Source: Lingula anatina (taxonomy: Eukaryota; Brachiopoda; Lingulata; Lingulida; Lingulidae). Taken from it: DNA of 64,000 bases. The notes under the pieces were generated by a model, which ran no database searches, had not been told where the DNA came from, and saw only the letters and a program-made list of their open reading frames with translations. Both the position numbers and the translations under genes were made by a program. The stretch covers positions 176,978-240,977 of the forward strand of contig NW_019775680.1 in the NCBI RefSeq assembly GCF_001039355.2. The letters are read 5' to 3'. How positions within the stretch are numbered: the first letter of the stretch is position 1; every line of letters starts with the position of its first letter. Positions 34,624 through 48,034 of this stretch are shown piece by piece.

Positions 34624-35043
34624 TAAATATTTAACCTGGGTCCCACTGCGCGTGCAACCTCTTGGCAACCCCTTGACATGAATATGGATCTCATATGGAG
34701 AGTCGTTATCTCTCTTACTGAACCCATAAGTCCTAGCGTTTAATACAAAGATTGTACGGTACGGATTCAAAGTAAATCTTTTTACTCGGGTATAGCCCCA
34801 GGAATTTGGGAGGCCAAATAATTTTACCCAATTTTTACGTATTTTAGCCCCCCCAAAAAGAATCATAATATTAATATCTTTAACTAGTGCATTTTATTAT
34901 TGTATCACTATTAGATAAGAAATCTCGGTCAATACAGAATGACGAATTTGTCTGGGAATAGCTTATTTTATAAACAGTAGGCATGGTTCAATCTTAAGCA
35001 TCTTAAATAGCGGGTGTTCAAAAAGTCATGTTGATACATGTAG

Positions 35044-37170
35044 CGGGAGATTGCTAACACATGGAAACATACTAAATTTTGATTTGATTCGTTATTTAAT
35101 TTTTTTCATACTCTTGACTTCAGTAAATTAGTGAGGAAGTATGTCCACTGCTGGTTTTTAATCTTGTTATAAAACAGTTGATTGTGTTTTTACTTTCAAA
35201 TTGCAGTATACTGATTATTACAGGTGGGCCTTCATGTGCATGAAGTGATCATGGAAACAACTTATTAATCTTCATTTCTTAATTTTCACCCAGGTTGCAC
35301 ACGGCTGTCTGAAATCAACTCAAGCTACGTCACAAGGCACCAAGATTTCTACAGTGACCGATACTCGCCCAGTATTGCGGCCATACAGACCAGTGCCAGC
35401 ATTCGCGTTGAAACATTTGCCATAAGTCTCGCGGTTAAGGTCATCGTGTGCGTTGCGGCATGGTACTGAGAACATCAGTTGGAATGTTCTGATCCACATT
35501 GTGTTAGTTGCGACGTGATCATGAGGACAGTACTTGGAAAGTGCTGGTCATTATTGTGGTAGTTGCGCTTTTATGTCACTGAACACAACGCTTGGGATGT
35601 GCTGTTCAATATTCACCTCAAAAACGAGTGGTTTTATTTTAATGGTTTACGAATGTTTAACATTGAAAGTGGCCCCAATTTCTTTCTAGCTTAGTATTAC
35701 CATGATTTAAACAGTGGAATTATTATTAAATTTATTTTTATATTCAAGCATGCATGCGCGCACGCACGCACACGCACACACATACACACGACTTTGTAGG
35801 TTTTTTTTCGAAAAAAATTAACTCCTGGTCCATTTATACATGTGTTTGTGTATGTAGATGCGGTTTGGAGAATTGGTTATATTGAAATATTAAAACTCCT
35901 TATAAAGACTTTAAAAGAACTTGCAGTTCCGCAGCGACCGTTTATTTGAAAGAGGATCAAGGTCCTGCGTCAGAAATTGCTCGTTTGGAAAAATGTCAGG
36001 AGAAAGAAATTACGAGCTATAACTCTGTCCTGGCTTTGCGGCAGCTACCATGTGCCACTGGCTGATATTAAAATTAAAACAAGTGTATACTTCAAAAATA
36101 AACACGTTTGATAACAGGTAAATTGTAAGCCTGCCAATTGTTAGGGTTAGTTAGCAACTTGTGAAAGGTTTGAATCAATTTGGATTTTCGGGGAAATAGG
36201 AAGGAATTTGGGTGTTCTTGAACTAACTATCACAAAAATAAGGCTCAGAGATAAGAATTTATTCAGTCGAAAAAAAAAAATGGAACGTTTAACACCCTTC
36301 TGGCACAGTGATCAGAATATTAATGTATGTTTATAGACACAGTCACTGTCTTTACATACAGTATTTCTATATATCTGAGTATACGATAATGCTTATAATT
36401 ATAAACCATGGAGGGAGGCCTTTATTACATAACTGAGGTGCCTGAACAACAGTGTATGTATCTCGTCCTGAAAAATCGTCAAACTACCTGATTATATATA
36501 AAAAGTTGAGAAACTAAATGGCCACATGTTATAGTAAAATGCATTCAATTGCCAACCTTCGACAAATACACCTTTTCATTATAGATTTCAGATCAATCTC
36601 AGTTTGTTTTCCACTGGTTTGTCCACAATCTGACTGCAGTCAGACAACCATGTATACAATTACAGGTGCTCAAGTGAGAATACGATATCACAAATAGCTG
36701 TATTATTATAGCTATTAGTATATTACATAACGACATTGTCACCGAAAAAGATAGAGATTAACAAGAAATGGAGGACAAGACGAAGAAATAACATGGGCAA
36801 TTAAGAACTGAAGTGTTTTTATCGAATAAAAAATTCATCAGCTGCTTTGTTTTCTTTGAAACAGCTCACGAAGCTCTCCAATGAATGAAAAGTGTTTAAA
36901 CACTCCATTTTCTGATGTCTTTTTAATAACCAGCTACCATCAGAGTTATTGTTTTATAATATTATTATATCCGTATGATGGATTAAATTGCACTCAGTAA
37001 TGAAAACTTGTTTTTGTGCGTGTTCTACTGTGTACTATTACAAGTTTTATACGTACGTAAGCTTTTCTTAGCCAGTGGGTCACCCTCAGTTTGATTCCTC
37101 TCTTTTCTCAAACATGTTGACAATATCTGGCAGCTCTAATTTGTTTTGTAGCGCACAATCAAGACCTACT
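35044..37170 (+). repeat. Segmental duplication, copy III (diverged)
   Basis: Starts with the same intron-6 border as copies I and II, includes the third exon-7 copy, then diverges with indels; the mariner-like MITE is truncated near 37170 by a (CA)n tract. Confidence 0.75.
35294..35469 (+). CDS. HAO1-like: Third copy of oxidase B exon 7, open
   Basis: 176 bp, intact acceptor, open to TGA at 35467 and nearly identical to exon 7 (tail [18 protein letters not shown]). It could serve as an alternative terminal exon for gene B or be an unused duplicate; no copy of exons 1-6 accompanies it. Confidence 0.6.
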
Positions 37171-37180
37171 GAAAAGATTT

Positions 37181-37182
<2 letters not shown>

Positions 37183-37211
<29 letters not shown>
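37183..37211. repeat. (CA)n microsatellite
   Basis: About 14 CA units at a junction where a mariner-like MITE is cut and another unit begins. Confidence 0.95.
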
Positions 37212-37215
<4 letters not shown>

Positions 37216-38735
37216 ACTTTGTAGGTTTATTCGATTAAAAATCAATTTAAAATTGACCCCTGGTACATTTATACATGCGTTTGTGTATGTAGATGCGGTC
37301 TGGAGAATTGGTTATATTGAAATATTAAAACTATTAGATCTTGCAGTTCTGCAGCGACCGTTTACTCAAAACAGGATTGAGGTCCTGACTCGAAAATTTC
37401 TCGTTTGGACAAAAGCCAGAAGAAAGAAATTACGAGCTATAACTCTTTCCTGGCTTTGCGGCAGGTGCCAGGTTCCACTGGGTGCTTAAATTAAAATAAA
37501 TATATACTGTCTCACTGCAGGGTCGCTAGTAGTCAGTAGTGTCTTACAAACGTATGTATACTAAAGCTGTAATATAAAAGGGTGCTAGATATATCCACGT
37601 AACTGGAATCATGCGCAGTAATCAGCAGAGAAGCAAGAAAAACCTGAAGTCGACTGTTCAAAAATAAACACGGTTTGTAACAGGTAAATTGTAAGCCTGC
37701 CAATTGTTAGGGTTAGTTTGCTACTTGTGAAAGGTTTGACTCCTACTTGTGTTTTCTCGATGAACCGATCTGGATTTCGGGGAAACAGGAAGGATTTCGA
37801 GTGTTCTTGAACTAACTACCACGAGAATGACGATGTATGTTTATAGACACAGTCACTGTCTTTACACATAGTATTTGTATATTTTTGAGTATACGTCCTT
37901 GTTATCTCCCCGGTGTCATGATAATGCTTATAATTATAAACCATGGAGGGAGGCCTTTATTACATAACTGATGTGCATGAACAACAGTGTATGTATCTCG
38001 TCCTGAAAAATCGTCAAACTACCTGATTATATATAAAATATTTAGAAACTAAATGTCCACATGTTATAGTAAAATGCATTCAATTGCCAACCTTCGACAT
38101 ATCCACCGTTTCATAACAGATTTCAGATCAATCTCAGTTTGTTTTTCACTGGTTTGTCCACAATCTGACTGCAGTCAGACAACCATGTATACAATTACAG
38201 GTGCTCAAGTGAGAATACGATATCACAAATAGCTGTATTATTATAGCTATTAGTATATTACATAACGACATTGTCACCGAAAAGGATAGAGATTAACAAG
38301 AAATGGAGGACAAGACGTGGAAATAACATGGGCAATTAAGAACTGATGTGTTGTTATCGAATAAAGAATTTCAGCAGCTGCTTTGTTTTCGTTCACACAG
38401 CTCAGGAAGCTCTCCAATGAATAAAAAAGTGTTTAAACACTCCATTTTCTGATGTCTTTTTAATAACCAGCTACCATCAGAGTTATTGTTTTATAATATT
38501 TTTATATCCGTATGATGGATTCAATTGCACCCAGTAATGAATACTTGTTTTTGTGTGCGTTCTATGCTTCACTATTACAAGTTTTATACTTCCGTAAGCT
38601 TTTCTGAGCCAGTAGGTTACCCTGACTTTGATTTGATAAGTGGTCATAAAGGTGTTGACAATATCTGGCAGTTCTGCTTTGTTTTATAGCGCACAATGAA
38701 GACCTACTGACAAGAGAAAGGTTTTGACTAATATA

Positions 38736-39266
38736 CTGCTCAAAAGAAGTTAGGGAACACATTTGAAAAGCACACATTTAAAAAGAAGGTTCACTGTCCA
38801 ATAAATTTAAACGTATAAACAGTAATTGTCAATAATCGCTTTGCATTTTGTTTGGACTTTACTATTGGACTTTACTATTGGACTTATTGTGCAAAAGAGC
38901 ATAAAAGCGAAGGGATAAAAAGCGCCTCCCCATAGAGTAATTAATGTTTAAATCGACTCTCACGATAGCTAATCACATGGGTGATTGCAAGCATACTATC
39001 TATTTATCAGATACCCAATTTTTACCCGGGTATAACACCAGGAATTTAAGAATCCAAATAATTTTACCCAATTTTTATGTATTCTAGCCCCAAAATAATC
39101 ATAATTGATATCTTTAACAATTTTTGTTGCAACACAGTTCATGTAGAAATGTCGGTCAATACAGAATGATGACGTAGTCTTAGAATTGCTTACTTTATAA
39201 ACAGTAGGACATGGTTCAATCTTAAGCAACTTAAATAACGGGTGGCCCTAAACTTCTTTTGAGCGG
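38736..39266 (+). mobile_element. Mariner-like MITE, copy 4
   Basis: Same termini, internally deleted to 531 bp. Confidence 0.82.
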
Positions 39267-39383
39267 TATATATTTAGCCTGGGTCACACTGCTCTTGCAA
39301 CTTCTTGGCAAACCCTTGACATGAATACCTCCGACATTAAATGTCTGTCCCAGTTTCTTTTTCTTAAAAGTTTGCCTTTTTTT

Positions 39384-39582
39384 AACAATCCCTTTAAGCG
39401 ATTATTTCAGAGGGAAGCAATCTAATGGAAGTCACGTGGCCCTATGGCAAGCACACTTTCCCGAGTTGTTGAAATAACCGCCTTTTTGGTGGTAAAATAG
39501 AATTAGTAATATTTCTATGAACTGCTTACAATGTATTTATTGTGAAATATGGATATCATACACAGGATTGTTATTCCTTTAA
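39384..39582 (-). mobile_element. TTAA MITE, truncated copy
   Basis: Reverse-orientation match to 21026-21371 (TATTTCTATGA...GCTTACAATG, TATTGTGAAATAT, TTATTCCTTTAA), one terminus lost. Confidence 0.75.
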
Positions 39583-41382
39583 CTGAACCAAGAGACACCT
39601 GCCTTAAAAACAACGATTTTATAGTACAAAGACAAAGTAAAACTAATAAGTGCTCGTGTGAATTAAAACAGAGTATAGGTACAACATGCTAAGTCCTAAG
39701 TTTTCTCCCAATTGTCGGTGTCGTTGTAATACTCATAATTATAAACCATGAAGGGAGGTCTTTTTGACATAATTAATGTACCTGGAACAGCATTGTATGT
39801 ATCTTTTTCTGAAAGATCGTCACACTTCTCGATTATAAGTAAACAGTTTAGAAAATAAATGTCCACAGGATATAGTAAACTGCATTCAATTGCAAACCTT
39901 CTACAAATCAATCAATCTCAGTAAATCTTCCTCTGATATATCCACAATCTGACTGCAATCAGACACCCTTCTTATTCCTAATGCCTATTTGCAAATATCG
40001 CACGTTAAAACATACTTGTACGACTACATGTATATAATTACATGTGCTCAAGTGAAGGCTATATCACTATAGTTATTAGTTTACTACCTAACGACATTGT
40101 CACAAAAATACAGATAAACAAGAAATGGAGGACAAGACGTGTGAAATAGCATGGACATCGAAGAACAGGAGTGTTTTTAGAAGAATTTCATCGGCTGCTA
40201 GTGACTTAAAGTGACTCCATTTTTTTCAATCACCAGCTACCACCAGAGTTATTGCCTTATAATAGTTTTATTTCCATATGATGGATTCAACTGCACCCAG
40301 CAATGAATTCTTGTTTTTGTGCGTGTTTAGTAAAATATAAGAAAGAGGAAAACTGCGTAATTATAGAAAACTACATATTTAAAAACAACTACGCCGGAAG
40401 TTACGCTTTCATAATATGCCATGTAAATGAACCCATTATTTCTTTAAAAGTATTGTACGTGACATTAATCAAACTCCACTCAAATTACAATACATTACAA
40501 TGCAATGCAATGCAATGCAATACAATAGATATAAAATGTGAGAAACTGTTCATTTTAATTACGCACCAATAAAGCATGAGTAAATACTAGTTACATTTAC
40601 TAGTCACCCACTGTATACGACATACAAAGGTAATTATATATTATGGCGCGGCTTTTTTCAGCCAGTAGTTCACCCTGACATCGAATTCCTCTCTTAGTTT
40701 TCTCAAAGGTGTTGACAATATCTCAATATGCTCAAGCGAGAATAGAATAGACTATATCACTATAGTTACTAGTATATTACATAACGACATTAACATCAAA
40801 AAAGATACAGATGAACAAGAGACAAGACATGTGGAAACAACATGGACAATTAAGGACCGAAGTGTCTTAATCCAATGAGAAATTTCATCAGCTGCTTTGT
40901 TTAATTTGAACACAGCTGAGGAAGCTCTCCAATGTATTGAAGAGTGTTTAAACACTTCACTTTCTGATGTTTTTTTAATGACCAGCTCCCATCAGAATTA
41001 TTGTCTAATATTTTTTTATATCCGTATGATGGGATCACCTGCACTTAGCAATGAATTCTAGTTTTTGTGCGTGTTCTAGTTAAATTAAAGATAGCGAAAA
41101 ACTGCATAATTAAATAAATCAAATACACCTATGCCTTGACTTAGAACAATACATTTAAAATAAAAACACGATACAATACAATAGATAATAAAATTTTAAA
41201 ATAATTGTATATACTAATAATGCAACCATTAAACATGACTTAGTACTAGTTACAACTACTGGCTGTACACTGTATGCGATATACAACAGTAATTATATCG
41301 AGGTGCAGAAAGGTTCTGACAAATATATTGCTCAAAAGAAGTTATTGAATACTAATTAAGAAAAGCAGACATGCGTGAGATG

Positions 41383-41473
41383 ATACACTGTCACCAGAGC
41401 GATATATGCCATAACACCTCGAGCGCGAGCGAGAGGTGTTCATGGCATATATCGCGAGAAGGTGGCAGTGTAT
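41383..41473. repeat. Perfect-stem foldback (hairpin) of about 40-bp arms
   Basis: Left arm 41383-41420 and right arm 41431-41473 are inverted copies (CGATATATGCCAT, ACACCTC), joined by a GAGCGCGAGC loop, with a short internal mismatch. It lies where a mariner-like MITE (left end at about 41329) is interrupted. Confidence 0.88.
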
Positions 41474-42610
41474 TATTTGACATACACATCGAGAAAAAAT
41501 ACAGTCATTTCATCCTAAAACACCCCTAAAACCGAGTAAAGTGACCCTATATCAAGCTCTAGATATTGTTATATGGAATAAACTCGTCCACGTGCGCTGG
41601 TCACCTCCCGCCAAATTCTTACGTAATGTCTGACCAATTTGGTCAATTTTTGCTAAATGCTTGTTGTGGAAGTTCAACTCGCTTGAACAGTTTTTAATCA
41701 ACCGTTGAGACTGACCATGCGCGTCTCAGTTGAGCCACACCTAGCTGGGACTGCTGCAGAAAAAAGGTCCCAAGACAAATCCACTTCTTTTTAGCGACAT
41801 TTCTGATAAACAAGGAGCGTCGGACTGGAATATAGTCAAATTAATTTTTCACAAGTGCAATATAGAAAGACATTTACGCTTTTGTGATATTTCTGACAAC
41901 GAGGCAGTTTCGGATTATAGTCAAAGTCAGACGGATGTTTATTACAAGTCCACAAGTCCAGGAGTAATGATTCTACGTTTTAGTGACATTTTTTACTACG
42001 AGGCGGTTTCGGAATATACATGTGCTGGTTTCAGAACATTCATGTGCTACATGTAATTACAATTCAAAGGGAGAATAGATTTGATTTTTACTGATATTTC
42101 TGATAAAAAGGAAAGAATGAACAACTTAAAAACAAAAGGTAGCCTAAATAACACAACCGTCGTTACAAAGTTATAGATTTACAAATATTTTTTGTATGCA
42201 CTTGTGGTTTAAATGTAAAATAATTCCCGTTTTCAACCCATACCCATATGATATGTAATAAAATGATTAACAATAATTGTTGAACGTGAAAAGTTTATGT
42301 CAATTTTTAAGAGTGTGAGAGATTTTGAATTTGTCTAGGTGTATAACGCAAGCAAAGTCGCTATGCTCTTGATGCCAAGAAGGTTACATGTAAAGATCTG
42401 TCTTCGGCTTTCAGCATTTTAGAAACCTTGACTGATTTAACACATATGTAGTCGTGAAATTCTAGACTACATCGAGGTTAAATCCGAGTTTTCCGAGAGA
42501 TGCTACGCAGAAATGTCGAGTGAAACGAGAACTCTGGGTAGCGGCTGGAGGTTGCCCTCGATCTTCACTGAAGAGCATATCGCCACGGTCACGTAACATC
42601 CCTAGGTATG
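41474..42610. other. Unrecognised insertion inside a composite repeat unit
   Basis: About 1.1 kb with no similarity to neighbouring units. It contains repeated phrases (TTTCTGATAA, GAGGCGGTTTCGGAAT / GAGGCAGTTTCGGATT) suggesting internal degenerate repeats. MITE-like sequence resumes at about 42617. Confidence 0.5.
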
Positions 42611-43387
42611 TATTAAAAAGAACGTTCAATGTTATAAAACTTATAACGTAAAAATAATAGATGTCAACAATCGCTTTAAAGAATGTTGCTTTTTGTTGAC
42701 TTTACTATCAATTATCATCATGCAAATGTTTACTACCCTTAAAATTCAGAAGTCTACTTTTGCTGGTATGAATTGAAAAAGAGAAGTTGCTAGATGAATG
42801 GGATCCCAAATAATTCGTGTTGTTGTTTTCTCCATTGTCTATTATGATATAATCCAGTTGGGGGTGAAAGTGTAGTGTATGCTGCGTTAATGGGCTTCGA
42901 CGTTTATAGTGGGATTTAACGAAGTTAATCATTTTCACCATTATCTTGTAGTACACCTTTGTTTCTAAATGATATGGAAAGTAAAAAGCTTATTCAGAAA
43001 GCATAAAAGTGGCTAATATGACGCTTGTATTTTGTTTTTTTAAACCTTTCTCAAAAATATTTGGTTGAAAAACTGTCAGACGTTTCCTAACCAAACACTA
43101 CATGTGTATGGCATATGAAAAGTATAAGAAATTTGAATTGCCACTCTCTTATGTTCCAGTAGTTGAGCAAAGCGAAGCTCCTTGAGCATTTTGTGTTTCT
43201 TAAAAAACAAGTTTTTCTTTTTTCATTGGCTGTAATATTTATTGATCGACTTCATCCATGAATTGTACGTGTGTGTCTTTCAATAACAAACTTTGTTGCT
43301 GTTTAATTATTCTGCTTCGAAGGGTACACTTAATTAAAGCTAACGCAACTGACTGGTAGTTCTCTCAACTCTTGGTGGCCAGCTGCT

Positions 43388-43674
43388 TTTAAAAAGGGAT
43401 AAAAGCTGCCTGTATAAGATTCATATTTCACAATAAATACGTTGTAAACAACCCATAAAAATATAATAAATTCCATTTCACCATTATGGAAGTTATTCTG
43501 AAATCTGTGCTCGCCATCAGACCACGTGGACTATCCTAGTACCTGGTTGTAGAAAAAAAAACAAACTTTGAATGTCGTAATGGATTCATTAACCATTAGT
43601 TAGTATGGGAAAATCGTCACTTACCCTGGAAAATCTGTTATTTTTACCAAAACGATCAGTTGTTGTCCCTTTAT
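43388..43674 (+). mobile_element. TTAA MITE, near full-length diverged copy
   Basis: Same orientation and order as 21026-21371, from AAAAAGGGATAAAAGC to GATCAGTTGTTGTCCCTTTA; termini degraded. Confidence 0.78.
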
Positions 43675-44165
43675 GGAACTACTACCATCTTAACTGCTTT
43701 TCTCTTAATGTTGTGGCCTTAAATACTTAACAGTTTATTTATAAACGGTCATTTGATTGGTCTTTTCTGCACGCTATCCATAATCATATACAAGAAATGC
43801 CCGTTTATGGCCCACGAAGTGCCAAATTCCTGACTGCTGTATATAATGTGTATACATAAAAATATCGAATCCACAGACATTATCAGAATCTTGAAATGAA
43901 TTACACGCAGTTTGTGAGTAAAAGTTGTTAGTCATCCAGCAGAATAAGAATAATAATTATCCATAACACTGACAGTGGAACTTGCATCACTTCAGTCAGT
44001 TGCACAGGAAGGACGTATTTCCTGTTTTCTTTTTTTTTTGCACTGTTGAAACTTGGAGGATTTTAACCGATCTGTTATATAATTTGAAAATAATTCAGTG
44101 ACTGAAGAAACGATAATAAACAGGAATAATAATAACCAATTCAGTATATTTTCTTTTCCCTTTCA

Positions 44166-44187
44166 GCACTCTTAAGAGATTATTACA

Positions 44188-44223
<36 letters not shown>

Positions 44224-44340
44224 CTTGACTCTTGAATCCTTAACGGATTCACTAACCCCTGGTAATGTACGGGAAACTGTCTTTTACCCCATGTATCCAA
44301 TTTTGACCACAATGAACAGTTGTTATCCAATTGTACGTAT
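44166..44340. mobile_element. TTAA MITE fragment disrupted by poly-A
   Basis: Pieces of the family (CTTAAGAGATTATTACA and GGATTCACTAACCCCTGG...GAACAGTTGTTATCC) flank a 32-base poly-A tract at 44189-44220. Confidence 0.55.
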
Positions 44341-44498
44341 CTCGAACCATGCACATTAATCATGAAAGGAGCAACAAAAAACAGGAATCCGCACGAAAGG
44401 CAGTCGCGTGCGTATAGTTGTTCGACTAAGTGTTCAAAAATACACACGATTGATAACAGGTACATTGTAAGCCTGCCTATTGTTAGTGTTAGGCTCTA

Positions 44499-44702
44499 TT
44501 CCCATAGATTTTAGATCGATCTATCCCCGCGGGGAGTCTCACTAGATTACTTTCAGATAATCCGACTTAAATGTCCGACCCGCCTACTACAAGCTGTACG
44601 GAGGTAATTAACTTTCGTGTCCGCCCGGCTGACAGCTATTTAGCCTGAACCCCCAGGGAGTTAGGTCGATCTAAAGTAGATCGATCTAATCTATGGAAAT
44701 GG
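44499..44702 (+). mobile_element. GATCGATC MITE, copy 1
   Basis: Termini ATTCCCATAGATTTTAGATC and complement of GATCTAATCTATGGAAAT, about 204 bp. The GATCGATC motif recurs near both ends. No coding content. Confidence 0.82.
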
Positions 44703-45915
44703 GGTGTTAGATTGCTACTTGTGAACGTTTGACACCTACTTGTTTTTTCTGAATGAACCGAGTAGGATTTGGGGGAAACAGGATGTACTTAGTGTTTTAT
44801 TATCCAAACTATCACGAAAATGAGAGATAACAGATACATGTACCAGTAATTTATTAAGCCTATATAAAATTTAAAAACAATGTAGGTATGAAAAATTGTT
44901 TTCCTTTGAGTGCAAAAAATAAATAAAATAATAAAATAATAATAAAAATAATAATAAAATTAACAACTAAATCTGAGATATTTATAAAATGGGAATAAAA
45001 TTTTTACTGTGTAGGATTTAAATCCACTTTTAAAAACGTTTATTGCCCTTAAAAGTCGGAATCAAGTCTACTATTGCTGATAAGAAAATTTGCCGGGTGG
45101 GATCCCCATTATTCGTTTTGTTGTTTTCTCCATCCATTTTGTCTTTAATAATTTCAGCCACTTGGGGTAGAAAGTGTAGTGTATGCTGTGCTTATGAGCT
45201 TGCGATAATGTGAAAAGAGATGCGTGAAGTAAACGAAGTAACTACAGGAAGAAGCAATCTAATGGAAGTCACGGGGCTCGATGGCAAGCACACTTTCCAG
45301 AATAATAGTTTGTCCATAATCCGACTGCAATCAGACACCCCTGTATGCAATTACAGGTGCTCAAGTGAGAATACGATATCACAAATAGCTATATCATTAT
45401 CGCTATTAGTATATTACATAACGACATTGTTACAGAAAAAGATACAGATAAACAAGATATTGGAAATGGCTGACAAGACGTGGATAAAACCGAAATGTTT
45501 TTAATTAATAAAAAATTGCATCGGCTGCTTTGTTTTCTTTGAACATAGGGAAGCTCTCCAAGGAATATAAAGTGTTTTTAAACATCATTGTTTAAATTTT
45601 ATTAAAATTATATTAAAATACTCTATTTTCTGATTTCTTTTTAAATACCAGCTACCAATGGAGTTATTGTCTTATAATACTTTTTATCCTTATGATGGAT
45701 TCAAATGCACTCGGTAATGAGAATGCTTGTTTTTATTTGTGTTCTATTCTAAACTATTACAAATTTAATACGTGCGTATAGCTTTTCCGAGCCAGTGGGT
45801 CACCCTGACCTTGATTTCCTCTCTTAGTTTTCATAAAGGTGTTGTCAATATCTGGCAGTTCTGTTTTGTGTTGTAGCGAAGACCTACTGACTCCAGAATG
45901 GTTGTTGCCAATATA

Positions 45916-46540
45916 CTGCTCAAAAGAAGCTAGGGAACACAATGGAAAAGCAGACATTAAAAAAGAACGTTCACTGTCCAATAAATTTAAACGTATAAAC
46001 AATAATTGTCAATAATCGCTTTTAATTTTGTTTGGATTTGACTGTCAAGTATCATTATGCAAATAAGCATAACAGCGAATGGGTCAAAAATCGAATTCAA
46101 AGCTGTAAAAACTCTTAAGTATCATGTGTGTCCACCTCTGGAATCCACAGTTTATTCAGAATGCCTCTCCATAGAGTAATTAATGTTTAAATCGACTGGC
46201 TAACGAATGTGCCATTTAAACTCTTAAAGAGCGATTCTGGCGAGAGCTATTTACATGGGTGATTGCAAGCATACTATCTATTTATCAGAACCCCAATTTT
46301 TACCCGGGCATACCCCAGAAATTTGGGAGGCCAAACAATTAACCCAATTTTTATGTATACTGGCCCCCCGAAAAATCATAATTGATATCTTTAACATTTT
46401 TGTTGCAACACAATTCATGTAGAAATGTCGGCCAATGCAGAATGAAGACTTTTTTTCTTAGAATTGCTAATTTTATAAACAGTAGGCATGGTTCAATCTT
46501 AAGCAACTTAAATAGCGGGTGGTCCTAAACTTTTGATCAG
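45916..46540 (+). mobile_element. Mariner-like MITE, copy 5
   Basis: Left end CTGCTCAAAAGAAGC; right end degraded (ACTTTTGATCAG). 625 bp. Confidence 0.78.
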
Positions 46541-47204
46541 TATATATTTAGCCTGGGTCACACTGCGCTTGCAACCTCAATAATCACTTTGCAGTGTCGT
46601 GGTACATGTAATACTAATAATAATAATAAAACATAAAGGGAGGCCTTTATGACATAACTGATGTGCCTGAACAACACTGCATGTGCCTTGTCCTGAAAGA
46701 TCATCACACTTCCGGATTATTTACAAAAAGTTGAGGAACTAAATGCCCACTGGATATAGTAAAGGTTATTATTCACACAGATGGTGCAATACTTTTGTCA
46801 CCCCTCTGCACATGTAAAGAAGGTCATCGCCATACAGGATCAGCCAATGGCTATTTCAGAATGATGTCATTTTCAACTGTATTCACCTTATATCACATTG
46901 TACTTTGTGTTAATTCTCACTATAGTACTAACAGTGTTCAGATAGTATTTTCGTATACACGTCGGACTGCCTTTCAAAATGTAAGATATGAGCGCTAAAT
47001 CAAAACCTTGGTAGTGTTTAAAGTCAATCTCTATACTGTTACAAATTTAATACGTGCGTATAGCTTTTCTGAGCCAGTAGGTCACCCTGACCTTGATTTC
47101 CTCTCTTAGTTTTCATAAAGGTGTTGTCAATATCTGGCGGTTCTGTTTTGCTTTATGGCGCACAAGGAAGACCTACCGACAAGAGAAAGGTTCTGACTAA
47201 TATA

Positions 47205-47721
47205 CTGCTTAAAAGAAGTTACACATTGAAAGAACACATTGAAAAAGCAGCCATGAAAAAAAAACATGTTCACTGTCCAATAACTTAATTTAAACGTATA
47301 AATAATAATTGTCAATAATCGCTTTGCATTTTGTATGTATTGCAAGTATCATCATGCAAATAAGCAGAAAAGCGAAGGGGTAAAAATCGAATTCACAGCT
47401 GTAACAGTCCTTTCAGTCTCGTGTGTGTCCACCTCTGGAATCCACAGTTTATTCAGAATGACTCTCCCTAGGGTAATTAATGTTTGAATCGTCTGGCTAA
47501 AAAATGTGACAGTTGCAGCTCTTGAAAAGGAGGCCAAATAATTTTATCCAATTTTTACGTATTTGAGGCCATAACATAATCATAATTGATCTTTTTCACT
47601 AGTGCAATTTTTTTATTCCAAGACAGTTCAACAAAAATGTTGATCAATACAGAATGATGACTTTGTCTCATAATTATTAATTCTACAAACAAACGGGTGG
47701 TCCTAAACTTCTTATGAGCAG
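47205..47721 (+). mobile_element. Mariner-like MITE, copy 6
   Basis: Left end CTGCTTAAAAGAAGTTACAC, right end complement-matching ACTTCTTATGAGCAG, internally deleted to 517 bp. Confidence 0.78.
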
Positions 47722-47831
47722 TATTTATTTAGCCTGGGTCACACTGCGCGTGCAACCTCTTGGCAACCCCGTGACATGAATACGTTCCGTCATTAAAAGT
47801 TTGGCCAAGTTTTTTTTCTTAAATTTTGACT

Positions 47832-48034
47832 TTTTGTAACAATCTCTTAAGAGATTATTACAGAGGAAAGTCATCTAATGGAAGTCACTTGGCCCGATGG
47901 CAAGCATACCTACCAGAATAGTTGCAATGACCGCTGTTTTGGTGGTAGAATAAAATCTGTTATATTTCTATGAGCTGCTTTCAATGTGTCTATTGTGAAA
48001 TATGGATCACATACGCAGATTCGTTATCCCTTTA
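47832..48034 (-). mobile_element. TTAA MITE, truncated copy
   Basis: Reverse-orientation relative of 21026-21371, ending TTCGTTATCCCTTTAG. Confidence 0.75.

Larger units (their letters stand above)
31925..34642 (+). repeat. 2.7-kb segmental duplication, copy II
   Basis: Collinear with copy I. It continues past the point where copy I is broken by an N, into sequence also found at 31508-31924. Confidence 0.9.

Noticed and set aside
27840-37211. Regularly spaced (CA)n tracts as a possible spaced-repeat array
   Set aside because: Spacing is set by the duplicated units; no CRISPR-like repeat/spacer structure.
37253-37489. 78-codon frame ending SWLCGRCQVPLGA
   Set aside because: The homologous positions in the other units (near 27960-28160 and 32740-32940) are interrupted by stops; repeat sequence rather than a gene.
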